Origin: Pseudomonas sichuanensis | GTDB taxonomy: Bacteria > Pseudomonadota > Gammaproteobacteria > Pseudomonadales > Pseudomonadaceae | DNA length: 64,000 nt | Assembly (NCBI RefSeq): GCF_003231305.1 | Contig: NZ_QKVM01000024.1 | Location: 1-64,000, forward strand | Direction of reading: 5' to 3' | Shown here: piece after piece, positions 6,657 through 15,394 of the stretch | Position numbering within the stretch: the stretch's first letter is position 1 | How the letters are laid out: every line of letters starts with the position of its first letter | Notes under the pieces: generated by a model | Databases searched by the model: none | Seen by the model: only the letters and a program-made list of their open reading frames with translations | Told to the model about the DNA's origin: nothing | Made by a program: the position numbers and the translations under genes

Positions 6657-6989
6657 TACCAGTACAACAAGAAGCTGCTGCGCGAGATCGATCGCCGCGT
6701 GCGCTACCTGCGCAAGCGCCTGGAAGACGTCAAGGTCGTGGCCTACTCACCCGAGCAGGAAGGCAAGGTGTTCTTCGGTGCCTGGGTGGAGATCGAGAAC
6801 GATGACAGCGAGCAGTTGACGTTCCGTGTAGTCGGCTATGACGAGATCCACGGGCGTAATGACTACATCTCCATCGACTCGCCCATGGCCCGCGCCCTGC
6901 TCAAGAAGCAGGAGGGTGACGAGGTGCTGGTGCAGACGCCTACCGGCGAGGCGACCTGGTACATCAACCGCATCAGCTACAGGCCGTAG
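6657..6989 (+). pseudogene. greB: greB, 5'-truncated remnant (transcription elongation factor GreB)
   Basis: From the codons for YQYNKKLL onward the sequence reads as Pseudomonas GreB, with the FGAWVEIENDD, YDEIHGRNDYISIDSPMARALLKK and TPTGEATWYI segments, and ends in a normal stop. The codon immediately before the first matching residue is TAA, so the homology stops abruptly at 6656/6657. About the first 50 residues, including most of the N-terminal coiled coil that enters the RNA polymerase secondary channel, are missing. Without the coiled-coil tip acidic residues the remnant cannot stimulate transcript cleavage. A GTG at 6699 could allow translation of a 96-residue C-terminal fragment. 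The simplest cause is insertion of the arsenic island into greB; the 5' part would lie beyond the left edge. Confidence 0.9.
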
Positions 6990-7006
6990 CCGGCCCCTCT
7001 GAGCAT

Positions 7007-9514
7007 TCAGCCTTCGCGCAGTACCGCCAGCGGGCTGGCGTTAAGCGCTCGCCGCGTGCCGATCACCCCGGCGCCTCCCACCAGCACCGCGCCTGCCAGT
7101 GGCAGCCCCAGCAGCCATAGGTGCGGCGCCCAGTGCAGATCGAAGGCATAGCGGTACAGTGCCCAGGTGATCAGCTCGCAACCCAGTGCGCCAAGCAGGC
7201 CGCTGACGGCCCCCAGCAATCCGAATTCGATACGCCGGGCCTTGACCAGCAGCGGTCTTGCGGCCCCCAGGGCGCGTAGCAGGGCGCCCTGGCGGATGCG
7301 TTCGTCGAGGGTTGCCTGCAGGCCTGCGAACAGCACCGCCAGCCCCGCTGCCAGCACGAACAACAGCACATATTCCACCGCCAGCGTCACCTGGGCGAGG
7401 ATGCTGCGCAGTTGGCCGAGTAGGGCGTCGACCTGGAGGATGGTCGCCGCCGGGAATGCCCGTGACAGCGCGACGACTTCCTGATCATGGCCGGGGGCAA
7501 GGTAGAAGCTGGTCAGGTAAGTGGCGGGCAAGCCCTGTAAGGTCCCGGGCTGGAAGATCATGTAGAAGTTGGGCTGAAAACTGTCCCAGTGCACCGTGCG
7601 CAGGCTACTGACCCTTGCCTGGCGCTGCTGGCCACCGATGTCGAAGGTCAGCAGGTCGCCCAGTTGCAGGTTGAGGCTCTGCGCCAGTTCTGCCTCGACC
7701 GAAACGCCAGGTATGGCAGCGTCTTGCGGCGCCTGTTGCCACCAACTGCCGGCGCTCAGCGCGTTGCCCTGAGGCAGCTCGGCGGCCCAGGTCAGGCTGA
7801 GGTCGCGCTGTACCGCCCGCTCGCCGGTGGACTCCTTGCTCACCAGTTGGCGTACCGGCTGCTCGTTGATGTGGGTGAGGCGGCCAGGAATTACCGGATA
7901 CAGCGGCGCGGAGGTCGCGTTGATCTGTGCCAGGCGCTCAGTGAACGGCTGGCGTTCATCAGGCAGGATGTTCAGGGCGAAATGGTTGGGGGCATCCTTG
8001 GGCAGTTGCGCCTGCCAGTTGTCGAGCAGTTCCGCGCGCAGCAGCGCCACCAGACCCATGGCCAGCAGGATCAGGCCGAAGGCCAGGGCTTGGCCGGCAG
8101 CTGCCAGTGGATGACGTAACAGCTGGCCCAGGCCAAGGCGCCAGGCCAGCGGCGCACCGGCCAGAAGCTGGCGCAGGCTACGCAAACCGAGCAGCAGCAA
8201 GCCCCCGAGCAGCAGCGCGGCGATCAGGCCGCCCCCCAGCAGGGCGAAGGTGAGCAGCAGATCGAGGCTCAGGCGCCACATGATCAGGCCCAGGGCGAGC
8301 AGGGCTGCGCCATACACCAGCCAGCTGCTGGTTGGCGTGGGCAGCAGGTCGCGGCGCAGCACTCGCAAGGGCGGCACGCGGCCGAGGGCGGCCAGTGGCG
8401 GCAGGGCGAAACCGGCCAGGGCCACCAGCCCGGTGCCGATCCCGGCAAGCGCGGGCGCGACACCGCCGGGGGGCAGTTGGCTGGGCAACAGGCCTTCGAG
8501 CAGGCGGAACAGCCCCAGTTGGGCGAGCCAGCCGAGCAGGGCGCCGCCAAGGGCTGCGACCGTGCCGAGCATGGCCAGCTGCAGGCAGTAGAGCCCCAGT
8601 GCCTGGTGCCGCGACAGGCCGAGGCAGCGCAGCAATGCGCTGGCGTCCAGGCGCCGGGCGGCGTAACGGCTGGCCGACAGGGCCACGGCGACACCGGCCA
8701 GCAGCACCGCCACCAGGCTGGCCATGTTCAGGTAGCGCTCGGCCTTGCCCAGCGCCCCGCCGATCTGACGGTTGCCATCACGGGTGTCGAGCAGGCGCTG
8801 ATTGGCTGCCAGGCTCGCTTCGGCGGTTTTGCGGTACTGGGCCAGGGCGTCGATGTCGCCTCGCCACAGCTCCCGGTAGCTGACCCGGCTGCCGGGCTGG
8901 ATCACCCCGGTGGCTTCGAGGTCGGCCAGGTTCATCAGCACGCGTGGGGTGAGGCTGTAGAAGTTGTTGGCGCGGTCTGGCTCGTAGGTCAGTACGCGGC
9001 TCATGCGCAGGGTCTTCATGCCCACATCGATACTGTCGCCCACCGACAGCCCGAGCGCCGCCAGCAGGCGTGGCTCGACCCAGGCCTCGCCCGGTGCCGG
9101 GCCGCCACCGGGCGTTTCTGCGGCATAGGGCGCGGCGGCGCTGCGCAACTGGCCGCGCAAGGGGTAGGCGGGGTCGGCAGCCTTGATGCTCGACAGCTGA
9201 ATGCCGTTGTCGCCGCCGACCACGCTGGTGAACTCCACCACCTGGGCGTGGCGCAGGCCCAGCACGGTGCCATCGGCGATCTGCTGCGCGGTTGCCGGCG
9301 CGCTGCCTTGCAGCACCAGGTCGGCGCCGAGGAATTCACTGGCGCGCAACTGCATCGCGCCATTGAGGCGGCTGCCGAAGTAGCCGATGGCGGTACTCGC
9401 CGCCACTGCCACCAGCAGGGCGAAGAACAGCACGCGCACTTCGCTGGCGCGGGCATCGCGCAGCAGCTGGCGCAGCGAGAGCGCGCACAGGCGCAGGAAG
9501 GGCAGGCGGGTCAT
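7007..9514 (-). CDS. ybbP: ABC transporter permease, FtsX/YbbP family
   Basis: An 835-residue inner-membrane protein. One transmembrane segment lies near residues 27-47, followed by a large periplasmic domain. Then come several transmembrane blocks (about 255-490), a second periplasmic domain and a final FtsX block (about 715-830). This double-FtsX layout is that of YbbP, partner of the ATPase YbbA. Such MacB-like exporters work on envelope substrates mechanically rather than by classic transport. The start codon overlaps the stop of the ATPase gene by one base, so the two form one operon. Substrate unknown; linkage with tesA is conserved in many Gram-negative bacteria. Confidence 0.9.
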   Translation of the reverse strand: MTRLPFLRLCALSLRQLLRDARASEVRVLFFALLVAVAASTAIGYFGSRLNGAMQLRASEFLGADLVLQGSAPATAQQIADGTVLGLRHAQVVEFTSVVGGDNGIQLSSIKAADPAYPLRGQLRSAAAPYAAETPGGGPAPGEAWVEPRLLAALGLSVGDSIDVGMKTLRMSRVLTYEPDRANNFYSLTPRVLMNLADLEATGVIQPGSRVSYRELWRGDIDALAQYRKTAEASLAANQRLLDTRDGNRQIGGALGKAERYLNMASLVAVLLAGVAVALSASRYAARRLDASALLRCLGLSRHQALGLYCLQLAMLGTVAALGGALLGWLAQLGLFRLLEGLLPSQLPPGGVAPALAGIGTGLVALAGFALPPLAALGRVPPLRVLRRDLLPTPTSSWLVYGAALLALGLIMWRLSLDLLLTFALLGGGLIAALLLGGLLLLGLRSLRQLLAGAPLAWRLGLGQLLRHPLAAAGQALAFGLILLAMGLVALLRAELLDNWQAQLPKDAPNHFALNILPDERQPFTERLAQINATSAPLYPVIPGRLTHINEQPVRQLVSKESTGERAVQRDLSLTWAAELPQGNALSAGSWWQQAPQDAAIPGVSVEAELAQSLNLQLGDLLTFDIGGQQRQARVSSLRTVHWDSFQPNFYMIFQPGTLQGLPATYLTSFYLAPGHDQEVVALSRAFPAATILQVDALLGQLRSILAQVTLAVEYVLLFVLAAGLAVLFAGLQATLDERIRQGALLRALGAARPLLVKARRIEFGLLGAVSGLLGALGCELITWALYRYAFDLHWAPHLWLLGLPLAGAVLVGGAGVIGTRRALNASPLAVLREG

Positions 9515-10197
9515 CAGGGCTCCAGGGGCGCGACCAGGCGGCCGGCATCCAGGCGAATCAGGCGGCGGCAGCGGCTGGCCAGCCGCTCGTCGTGGGTGAC
9601 CAGTACCAGCGTGGTGCCGCGCTCCTGGTTCAGTTCGAACAGCAAGTCGCTGATGCGCTCGCCGGTGTGGCTGTCGAGGTTGCCGGTGGGTTCATCGGCA
9701 AACAGCACCGCAGGTTGCGCGGCGAACGCGCGGGCGATCGCCACCCGTTGCTGTTCGCCGCCGGAAAGCTGGCGTGGGGTGTGGCTCAGGCGTTTGCCCA
9801 GGCCGACCCGCTCAAGCAGGCTGCGGGCGTGCTCGCGGGCATCGCGGCGGCCATCGAGCTCCAGCGGCAGCATCACGTTCTCCAGGGCATTGAGGCTGTC
9901 GAGCAACTGGAATGACTGAAAGACAAAACCGACGTGTTCGGCGCGTACCCGGGCGCGCTGATCTTCATCGAGCGGGCCGAGGTCGTGGCCGGCCAGGATG
10001 ACGCTGCCGGCGCTGGGGCGATCAAGCCCGGCGAGCAGGCCGAGCAGGGTGGATTTGCCGGAGCCGGAGGCGCCGACGATGGCCAGGCTGTCGCCTTGGG
10101 CAAGGTCGAGGGAGAGTGCGTGGAGGATGGTCAGGTCGCCTTCCGCGCTGGGGACCACTTTGCTAAGGTTCTGCGCAACGAGAATGCTGGGGCCCAT
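9514..10197 (-). CDS. ybbA: ABC transporter ATP-binding protein, YbbA/LolD-like
   Basis: A 227-residue ATPase with Walker A GASGSGKST (residues 42-50), the Q-loop in FVFQSFQLLDSLN, the signature LSGGEQQR, Walker B AVLFADEPTGNLD and the switch histidine in LVTHDE. These are the marks of the LolD/MacB subgroup. It powers the YbbP permease encoded immediately downstream. The gene is divergent from tesA, with only 10 bp between the start codons, so the promoter of each must lie inside the other gene. Confidence 0.93.
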   Translation of the reverse strand: MGPSILVAQNLSKVVPSAEGDLTILHALSLDLAQGDSLAIVGASGSGKSTLLGLLAGLDRPSAGSVILAGHDLGPLDEDQRARVRAEHVGFVFQSFQLLDSLNALENVMLPLELDGRRDAREHARSLLERVGLGKRLSHTPRQLSGGEQQRVAIARAFAAQPAVLFADEPTGNLDSHTGERISDLLFELNQERGTTLVLVTHDERLASRCRRLIRLDAGRLVAPLEP

Positions 10198-10207
10198 GGA
10201 GAATCCG

Positions 10208-10813
10208 ATGCGAATGTGGTGGTTGAGTGCCGGTCTGGCCCTGTGTTGCCTGGCCCAGGGCGCGGTGGCGGGAACGGTGCTGGTCGTTGGCGATAGTATC
10301 AGCGCCGGTTTTGGCCTGGATACCCGTCAGGGGTGGGTCGCACTCCTGCAGCAGCGCCTGCAGCGCGAGGGTTTTGACGATCAGGTGGTCAATGCCTCGA
10401 TCAGCGGCGACACCAGTGCTGGTGGCCAGGCGCGGCTGCCGGCGCTGCTTGCAGCGCACAAGCCGGGCCTGGTGGTGCTGGAGCTGGGGGGCAATGACGG
10501 CCTGCGCGGGCAGCCTCCCGAGCAATTGCAACAAAATCTTGCCTCGATGATCGACGATGCCCGTGAGGCGGGGGCAAAGGTCGTATTGCTGGGCATGCGC
10601 CTGCCGCCCAATTATGGCGTGCGCTACACGACGGCCTTCGCCCAGGTCTACGAGCAACTGGCCGGCGAGAAAAACGTGGCGCTGGTGCCGTTCTTCCTCG
10701 AGGGCATCGGTGGGGTGCCGGAGATGATGCAGGCCGATGGTATTCATCCTGCCCAGGGGGCCCAGCAGCGTTTGCTGGAAAATGCCTGGCCGGCGATAAA
10801 ACCCTTGCTGTGA
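10208..10813 (+). CDS. tesA: TesA-like periplasmic esterase / lysophospholipase (GDSL family)
   Basis: A 201-residue secreted SGNH hydrolase. A signal peptide (about residues 1-21, ending AVA) precedes the block I motif GDSISAG with catalytic Ser30. Block III is GGND, and block V DGIHP supplies the catalytic Asp and His. The family acts as thioesterase I, protease I, lysophospholipase L1 and arylesterase in the periplasm. Start ATG 10208 is chosen because GGAGA stands five bases upstream and the signal peptide begins there; the frame itself is open back to 9998. Divergent from ybbA. Confidence 0.92.
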   Translation: MRMWWLSAGLALCCLAQGAVAGTVLVVGDSISAGFGLDTRQGWVALLQQRLQREGFDDQVVNASISGDTSAGGQARLPALLAAHKPGLVVLELGGNDGLRGQPPEQLQQNLASMIDDAREAGAKVVLLGMRLPPNYGVRYTTAFAQVYEQLAGEKNVALVPFFLEGIGGVPEMMQADGIHPAQGAQQRLLENAWPAIKPLL

Positions 10814-10871
10814 CGCTTTTATCGGGGGCCGCTTTCGGCTAATGTTGCGCCCCCCGATTCGAGTGCCCCCG

Positions 10872-11153
10872 ATGCCCCGCCCCGCCTGGTCCCTGTACGC
10901 CTATCAACTGATCGAGCCCGACGAGCAGCTCGACCTGTTCGCCTGCCAGGAGATCCGCGTGCACCTGGCGGCCCGCCAGCTGGAACTGGGTGTGCCGGCC
11001 GACCGTACCCTGTGCGGCGGCCTGCTGCCGGCGCAACCGCGCTGGTCGGTGGTGGAGCGCGCCATCTACCGCGACGAGCGCCTGTGCACGCTGTGCAAGG
11101 CCATCCTTGATGCCCAGCGCCACGGCATGCGCCCGGTCTGGCCGCAACTCTGA
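10872..11153 (+). CDS. Conserved hypothetical protein, 93 residues
   Basis: I do not recognise a named domain. The protein is rich in Arg, Leu and charged residues and carries a CTLC motif near residue 75 plus two further cysteines (in FACQE and TLCGG), which might bind a metal. No signal peptide or membrane segment is evident. Start ATG 10872 or 10842; neither has a clear ribosome-binding site. Codon use resembles that of the neighbours, and no overlapping gene on the other strand competes. It follows tesA by 58 bp. Confidence 0.65.
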   Translation: MPRPAWSLYAYQLIEPDEQLDLFACQEIRVHLAARQLELGVPADRTLCGGLLPAQPRWSVVERAIYRDERLCTLCKAILDAQRHGMRPVWPQL

Positions 11154-11259
11154 GCACCTTTCATCATCTGAAACGCTTGCCCGCCGCCGACGCCTCCCGC
11201 TCGCCGGTGCACGGGTGTACAATCGACTCCCTTGACTGACCTTTCGAAGGATTTACCGG

Positions 11260-12234
11260 ATGTTGCCGCGCTTTCCCGCCGTCACCCGTAGCCTGTCCCT
11301 GGCCGCCCTGCTGGTAGCCGGCCCCGCCGTTGCGCTGGAACTGCCGTTGCCCCCTCCTGGTGAAGACGTCGTCGGCCAGGTTCGGGTGATCAAGGCCAAG
11401 TACGAAGACACCTTCGCCGACATCGGTACCGCCAACGACCTGGGCTACCTCGAAATGATCGCCGCCAACCCGGGCGTCGACCCCTGGTTGCCGGGCGCCG
11501 GTACCGAGATCATCCTGCCCACGCGTTACGTCCTGCCGCCCGGGCCGCGTGAAGGCATCGTCATCAACCTCGCCGAGTACCGCCTCTACTACTACCCGAA
11601 AGGGCAGAACGTGGTGCATACGTTCCCGCTGGGCATCGGCCGCGAGGGTTGGGGTTCGCCAATTGCCAACACCCGCATCACCGCCAAGACCCCGAACCCG
11701 ACCTGGACGCCACCTGCCTCCATTCGCAAGGAGCACGCTGCCGATGGCGACATCCTGCCCGCGGTGGTGCCGGCCGGCCCGGACAACCCGTTGGGGCCGT
11801 TCAAGTTCACCTTGGGCGTGCCGGGTTACCTGATCCACGGTTCTAACAAGAAGTTCGGTATTGGCATGCGCACCAGCCACGGTTGCTTCCGCATGCTCAA
11901 TAACAACGTGTTGACGCTGTCGAAGATGGTCCCGGTAAACACGCCGGTTCGCATCATCAACGAGCCTTACAAGTTCGGCGTCAGTGGTGGCAAAGTCTAC
12001 CTCGAGGCGCACACGCCGCTGGATGACCAAGGCAACCCGTCGGTGGTCGACAAGCACACCGCGGTCATCAATGCGCTGCTCAAGCGTGAGGACCTGGCCA
12101 ACAACTTGCGCATGAACTGGGACATGGTGCGTGATGTGGTTGCCGCCGAAGATGGCATGCCGGTTGAAATCGCCGTCCCGGTCAATGGTGGTGCCGCACC
12201 GGTGGTCTCGAGCATTCCAGCCGAACTGCAGTAA
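11260..12234 (+). CDS. L,D-transpeptidase (YkuD domain, ErfK/YbiS family)
   Basis: A 324-residue exported protein. A signal peptide covers about residues 1-26, followed by a LysM-like region (to about residue 90) and a YkuD catalytic domain (about 98-235). The active-site signature is HGSN with His193, then SHGCFRM with the nucleophile Cys209. Enzymes of this type make 3-3 cross-links in peptidoglycan or attach lipoproteins to it. Its neighbour OprI is a major murein-associated lipoprotein, so lipoprotein anchoring is an attractive role, but that is inference. AAGGA precedes the ATG, and a hairpin terminator follows at 12253-12278. Confidence 0.92.
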   Translation: MLPRFPAVTRSLSLAALLVAGPAVALELPLPPPGEDVVGQVRVIKAKYEDTFADIGTANDLGYLEMIAANPGVDPWLPGAGTEIILPTRYVLPPGPREGIVINLAEYRLYYYPKGQNVVHTFPLGIGREGWGSPIANTRITAKTPNPTWTPPASIRKEHAADGDILPAVVPAGPDNPLGPFKFTLGVPGYLIHGSNKKFGIGMRTSHGCFRMLNNNVLTLSKMVPVNTPVRIINEPYKFGVSGGKVYLEAHTPLDDQGNPSVVDKHTAVINALLKREDLANNLRMNWDMVRDVVAAEDGMPVEIAVPVNGGAAPVVSSIPAELQ

Positions 12235-12252
12235 GCCATTCGCGATTCGTGT

Positions 12253-12278
12253 AAAGGCCTGCCTTAGTGCAGGCCTTT
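12253..12278 (+). terminator. Rho-independent terminator of the L,D-transpeptidase gene
   Basis: Ten-base arms AAAGGCCTGC and GCAGGCCTTT enclose a six-base loop and are followed by TTC and a T-rich stretch, 18 bp after the stop codon. Confidence 0.8.
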
Positions 12279-12314
12279 TCGTTTGTGCGTTTTGCCTTTC
12301 ACCCGGCAATAAAA

Positions 12315-12340
12315 AAGCCGACCCACAAGTGGGTCGGCTT
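12315..12340. terminator. Bidirectional terminator, chiefly for oprI
   Basis: Perfect 12-base arms (AAGCCGACCCAC and its complement) around a two-base centre. An A-run lies on the left, which becomes a T-run on the minus strand. It lies 21 bp past the oprI stop. Confidence 0.88.
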
Positions 12341-12361
12341 CTTAACAATCCGTGAGGATTA

Positions 12362-12613
12362 TTACTTGCGGCTGGCTTTGTCCAGCATACGCAGAGCGCG
12401 CTCGTTGGCTTCGTCAGCGGTTTGCTGAGCCTTCTGAGCAGCTGCCAGAGCGTCGTCAGCTTTGCGGTAGGCTTCGTCTGCACGAGCCTGGGCGCGAGCT
12501 GCTGCGTCTTCGGTAGCGGTCAGGCGAGCTTCGGTTTCTTTGGAGACGCTGCTGCAACCGGTAGCCAGAACTGCGGCCAGGGCCAGAGCAGAGAATTTCA
12601 GAACGTTGTTCAT
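12362..12613 (-). CDS. oprI: Major outer-membrane lipoprotein OprI
   Basis: An 83-residue lipoprotein essentially identical in pattern to Pseudomonas OprI. The signal peptide has lipobox LATGC with Cys20 as the lipidated residue. The mature part is an alanine-rich coiled-coil with heptads ([15 protein letters not shown] and similar) ending in a C-terminal lysine. It forms an abundant trimer tethering the outer membrane to peptidoglycan. Start ATG 12613 is used; an in-frame ATG 15 bases upstream would add five residues ahead of the normal signal peptide and is rejected. A strong terminator follows. Confidence 0.97.
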   Translation of the reverse strand: MNNVLKFSALALAAVLATGCSSVSKETEARLTATEDAAARAQARADEAYRKADDALAAAQKAQQTADEANERALRMLDKASRK

Positions 12614-13272
12614 CGTGTTCCCCTTCAAGGACTTTCTATTTAAATAGCCATCTCTCGGAAAAGAGAAACTGGCCGGCGTACATAGTACCCATTACTTGTA
12701 GTAAGTAAACTGACAGAGCGCAAGAACTGCAAAAAAAATGTCGCGAGCGGGCAGCAGTGACGGGCTGTGCAGGGCATCTGTGAAAATTGTGTGAGACGCA
12801 CGCAAGCGATTGTAGGGCGGGAACTTTTTTGTTGAACTAAGGGTGACTTCAACTGTCGGTGAGCGTCTTAGCCCAAAGAGCATTCGGCGCGTATCATGCT
12901 ACCAGGCCAGTGTGGCAAAACCGCGCTGTTGGATTTTCAGTCCGGGCGCTTGAGCAACCCCGCGTGTGCCGCCTACTATTTGTAGGTGCCCAGGGTCAGA
13001 ACGATCAAGGTCGTGCAACTGTCCAAGGGGCTAGGGTTGGTACGAAAAGTCGCCGAGCGGCGATCAGGCAAGGCGAAAACAGGCGAGGAACGGTCGGAGT
13101 CGCGCTCGACTTTACGTGTTGTAAATGAGCATTCCGAGCCTGTTTTCAACGCAGCATGATCGTCGCGCAGGCACTTTTCGTGCAAAGCCTAGAGGTGGCG
13201 CAGAGGTTCCCCGCCGGAAACAAACACATCGGTAAGGTATGGGTCTGCCGACAAGACCTGCGAGGAGTAGTG
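12614..13272. other. Long intergenic region with a structured block
   Basis: 659 bases between oprI and the acetyltransferase gene. The part next to oprI is A/T-richer than average and must hold the oprI promoter; TACTAT on the minus strand (12681-12686) is a candidate -10. The stretch 13050-13147 is rich in hairpins: CGCCG/CGGCG near 13051-13062, TTTAC/GTAAA at 13111-13125, and the outer pair GAAAACAGGC (13075-13084) with GCCTGTTTTC (13138-13147). Small reading frames on both strands here show no family resemblance, and I do not call them genes. Confidence 0.55.
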
Positions 13273-13554
13273 ATGAGCGAGACGCTGACCATCCACCATG
13301 ACCAGGCGGGTCATCAATTCGAGACCAATGTGGACGGTCACCGGGCGTACCTCACGTACATGGACCTGGGCAAGCAGACGCTGGACATCTACCGTACCTT
13401 CGTGCCCAACGCCTTGCGCGGGCGCGGCATCGCCGCCGCCTTGACCGAAAAGGCACTGGAGTACGCCGAGCAGATGGGTTACACCGTCATCCCGTCCTGT
13501 TCGTACGTCGAGCGCTACATGGAGCGTCAGCAGCGTCACTCGAGCAAGGCCTGA
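13273..13554 (+). CDS. Small GNAT-like N-acetyltransferase (YjdJ type)
   Basis: A 93-residue single-domain protein of the minimal GNAT group. The acetyl-CoA loop RGRGIAAALTEKALEYAE lies around residues 48-65, followed by the conserved PSCSYVERYMER segment. These proteins lack the N-terminal half of normal acetyltransferases; their substrates are unknown. ATG 13273 is preceded by GAGGAG at a five-base spacing, which fixes the start. The frame is open upstream to 13156 but that part has no coding character. A shared terminator separates it from the convergent DAHP synthase gene. Confidence 0.88.
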   Translation: MSETLTIHHDQAGHQFETNVDGHRAYLTYMDLGKQTLDIYRTFVPNALRGRGIAAALTEKALEYAEQMGYTVIPSCSYVERYMERQQRHSSKA

Positions 13555-13573
13555 AGACCTCACCGTACACATG

Positions 13574-13600
13574 AAAACGCCGGGCATTGCCCGGCGTTTT
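13574..13600. terminator. Bidirectional terminator between the acetyltransferase and DAHP synthase genes
   Basis: Perfect 12-base arms (AAAACGCCGGGC and complement) around ATT, with A- and T-runs at both ends, so it can stop transcripts from either side. Confidence 0.88.
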
Positions 13601-13614
13601 CATGTGCGCAAGGA

Positions 13615-14691
13615 TTAGCTGCGCTGGCGCTGCGGCAGCACATCCTTGAGCTTGGCGTGCATGCTGCGCAGGGTTTTTTCGGTGGCCGCCCAGTCGATGC
13701 AGGCATCGGTCACGGAAACGCCATACTGCAGCTCGTCCAGGTTCTTCGGAATAGCCTGGCAACCCCAATTCAGGTGGCTCTCGACCATCAGGCCGATGAT
13801 CGACTGGTTGCCTTCGAGGATCTGGTTGGCCACGTTTTCCATGACCAGCGGCTGCAGGGCCGGGTCCTTGTTGGAGTTGGCGTGGCTGCAGTCGACCATG
13901 ATGTTGGCCTTGATCTTCGCCTTGGCCAGGTCCTGCTCGCACAGGGCGACGCTGACCGAATCGTAGTTGGGCTTGCCGTTGCCGCCGCGCAGTACCACGT
14001 GGCCATAGGCGTTGCCTTTGGTGGTGACGATCGACACGCCGCCCTCCTGGTTGATCCCCAGGAAGCGGTGCGGCTTGGAGACCGACTGCAAGGCGTTGAT
14101 CGCCACGGTCAAGCCGCCGTCGGTGCCGTTCTTGAAGCCGACCGCCGAAGACAGGCCTGAAGCCATTTCGCGGTGAGTCTGCGATTCGGTCGTGCGTGCG
14201 CCGATGGCCGACCAGCTGATCAGGTCCTGCAGGTACTGCGGGGAGATCGGGTCGAGTGCTTCGGTGGCGGTGGGCAGGCCCATTTCGGCGAGATCGAGCA
14301 GCAGCTTGCGGCCAATGTGCAGGCCGTCCTGGATCTTGAACGAGTCGTCCAGGTAAGGGTCGTTGATCAGGCCTTTCCAGCCTACGGTGGTGCGCGGCTT
14401 CTCGAAATACACGCGCATCACCAGGTACAGGGTGTCCGAGACTTCCTCGGCCAGTACTTTCAGGCGTTCGGCATATTCGTGAGCGGCCTTGATGTCATGG
14501 ATGGAGCACGGGCCGACCACCACGAACAGGCGGTGGTCCTTGCCGTCGAGGATATTGCGCACCACTTCGCGGCCGGCAGTCACGGTCTGCAGGGCTTTGG
14601 CGCTGAGAGGGATTTCCTTCTTGAGCTGATCAGGGGTGATCAAGGTCTCGTTGGAGGCAACGTTCAAGTCATCGATCGGTAAATCAGCCAT
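13615..14691 (-). CDS. 3-deoxy-7-phosphoheptulonate (DAHP) synthase, class I
   Basis: A 358-residue cytoplasmic enzyme condensing phosphoenolpyruvate with erythrose 4-phosphate, the entry step of the shikimate pathway. Class I marks are VVGPCSIHD near residue 60, a VGWKGLINDP segment, GARTTESQTHREMASGLS and VDCSHANSNK near residue 270. Metal ligands typical of the family (Cys in GPCSIHD, His in CSHAN, Glu, Asp) are visible. It corresponds to AroF/AroG/AroH of E. coli. Which aromatic amino acid inhibits it cannot be read safely from sequence, so no allele symbol is given. ATG 14691 is preferred over the frame start at 14730. Confidence 0.95.
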   Translation of the reverse strand: MADLPIDDLNVASNETLITPDQLKKEIPLSAKALQTVTAGREVVRNILDGKDHRLFVVVGPCSIHDIKAAHEYAERLKVLAEEVSDTLYLVMRVYFEKPRTTVGWKGLINDPYLDDSFKIQDGLHIGRKLLLDLAEMGLPTATEALDPISPQYLQDLISWSAIGARTTESQTHREMASGLSSAVGFKNGTDGGLTVAINALQSVSKPHRFLGINQEGGVSIVTTKGNAYGHVVLRGGNGKPNYDSVSVALCEQDLAKAKIKANIMVDCSHANSNKDPALQPLVMENVANQILEGNQSIIGLMVESHLNWGCQAIPKNLDELQYGVSVTDACIDWAATEKTLRSMHAKLKDVLPQRQRS

Positions 14692-14851
14692 CGTGTTACT
14701 CGTCAGGTCACGGGTGCCGGCCGCCAGCAATCCCCGTGCGGCCCAGCAGCAGATTGTTCGCAGCGGGGAGGCCGAACCTTAACGCGTTAGCGGGGGCGGG
14801 ACAATGGGCTGGGGCCCGTCGATACTGGGTTTTTGCGGGTGGAGCGGCGAT

Positions 14852-15283
14852 TCAGGGGGGTGTGGCGCCCAGGCTCGCCTCGGAAAAGGCCTCGGTATGC
14901 AGGCTGATCCATTGCGCGGCCAACTGTTGCGCCGCGCTGCTGTCAAGATCGGCCTGGGCGTGCTCCAGGCAATAGTGCTGGATCTGGCAGGCCTGCTCGC
15001 CCATGCGTGCACCGAACAGCGCCTGGCTGTCGGTGAAGGCCACGCCCACTCGATAGCCTTGATCAAGCCGTTGGCACCAGGCGACATAGCCGGGGTAATG
15101 TGCATCCAGGCCCAGTGAAGGGATCAGCACGTCGACGGCAGTGCCGCGACGGTAAGCGCGTGGCTGGTTGCAGGCGATGCCGCCGAGGCCCTGGGTATAG
15201 AGGTGGCGACGAAACAGGCTGGATGTGGGGCGAAGGGTGAGTTCGACCGGGATGTCATCCGGATGAGGCAGGTATCCGCACAT
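14852..15283 (-). CDS. PilZ-domain-like protein (putative c-di-GMP binding)
   Basis: A 143-residue protein resembling the short Pseudomonas PilZ proteins. It starts MCGYLPHPDDIPVEL, followed by a beta-rich core with SLFRRHLYTQGLGGIAC, a second arginine cluster (RAYRRGTAVDV) and VGVAF. The arginine pair and the GLGG turn lie where c-di-GMP is bound in PilZ domains, but the spacing is not the textbook RxxxR then D/NxSxxG, so binding is uncertain. GGAG precedes the ATG. The domain call comes from overall pattern only. Confidence 0.62.
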   Translation of the reverse strand: MCGYLPHPDDIPVELTLRPTSSLFRRHLYTQGLGGIACNQPRAYRRGTAVDVLIPSLGLDAHYPGYVAWCQRLDQGYRVGVAFTDSQALFGARMGEQACQIQHYCLEHAQADLDSSAAQQLAAQWISLHTEAFSEASLGATPP

Positions 15284-15394
15284 GCTCGACTCCGTGTCGA
15301 TTATTTGACCTTCTTTGCCCCAGTATAGTGAGGGATCGAAAACCAGCTGATTTACGTGCTAAAAACCGACGAACACACATCAAGGAGAAAAGGC

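Noticed and set aside
6699..6989. A separate 96-residue gene starting at GTG 6699
   Set aside because: GreB homology starts earlier, at 6657, in the same frame; this is the remnant of a broken gene.
8477..9919. 480-codon plus-strand frame over ybbP and ybbA
   Set aside because: Antisense to two genes with clear ABC transporter motifs.
12859..13185. Small frames on both strands in the oprI-acetyltransferase gap
   Set aside because: No family resemblance, no ribosome sites, and they coincide with hairpin-rich DNA; better read as non-coding.
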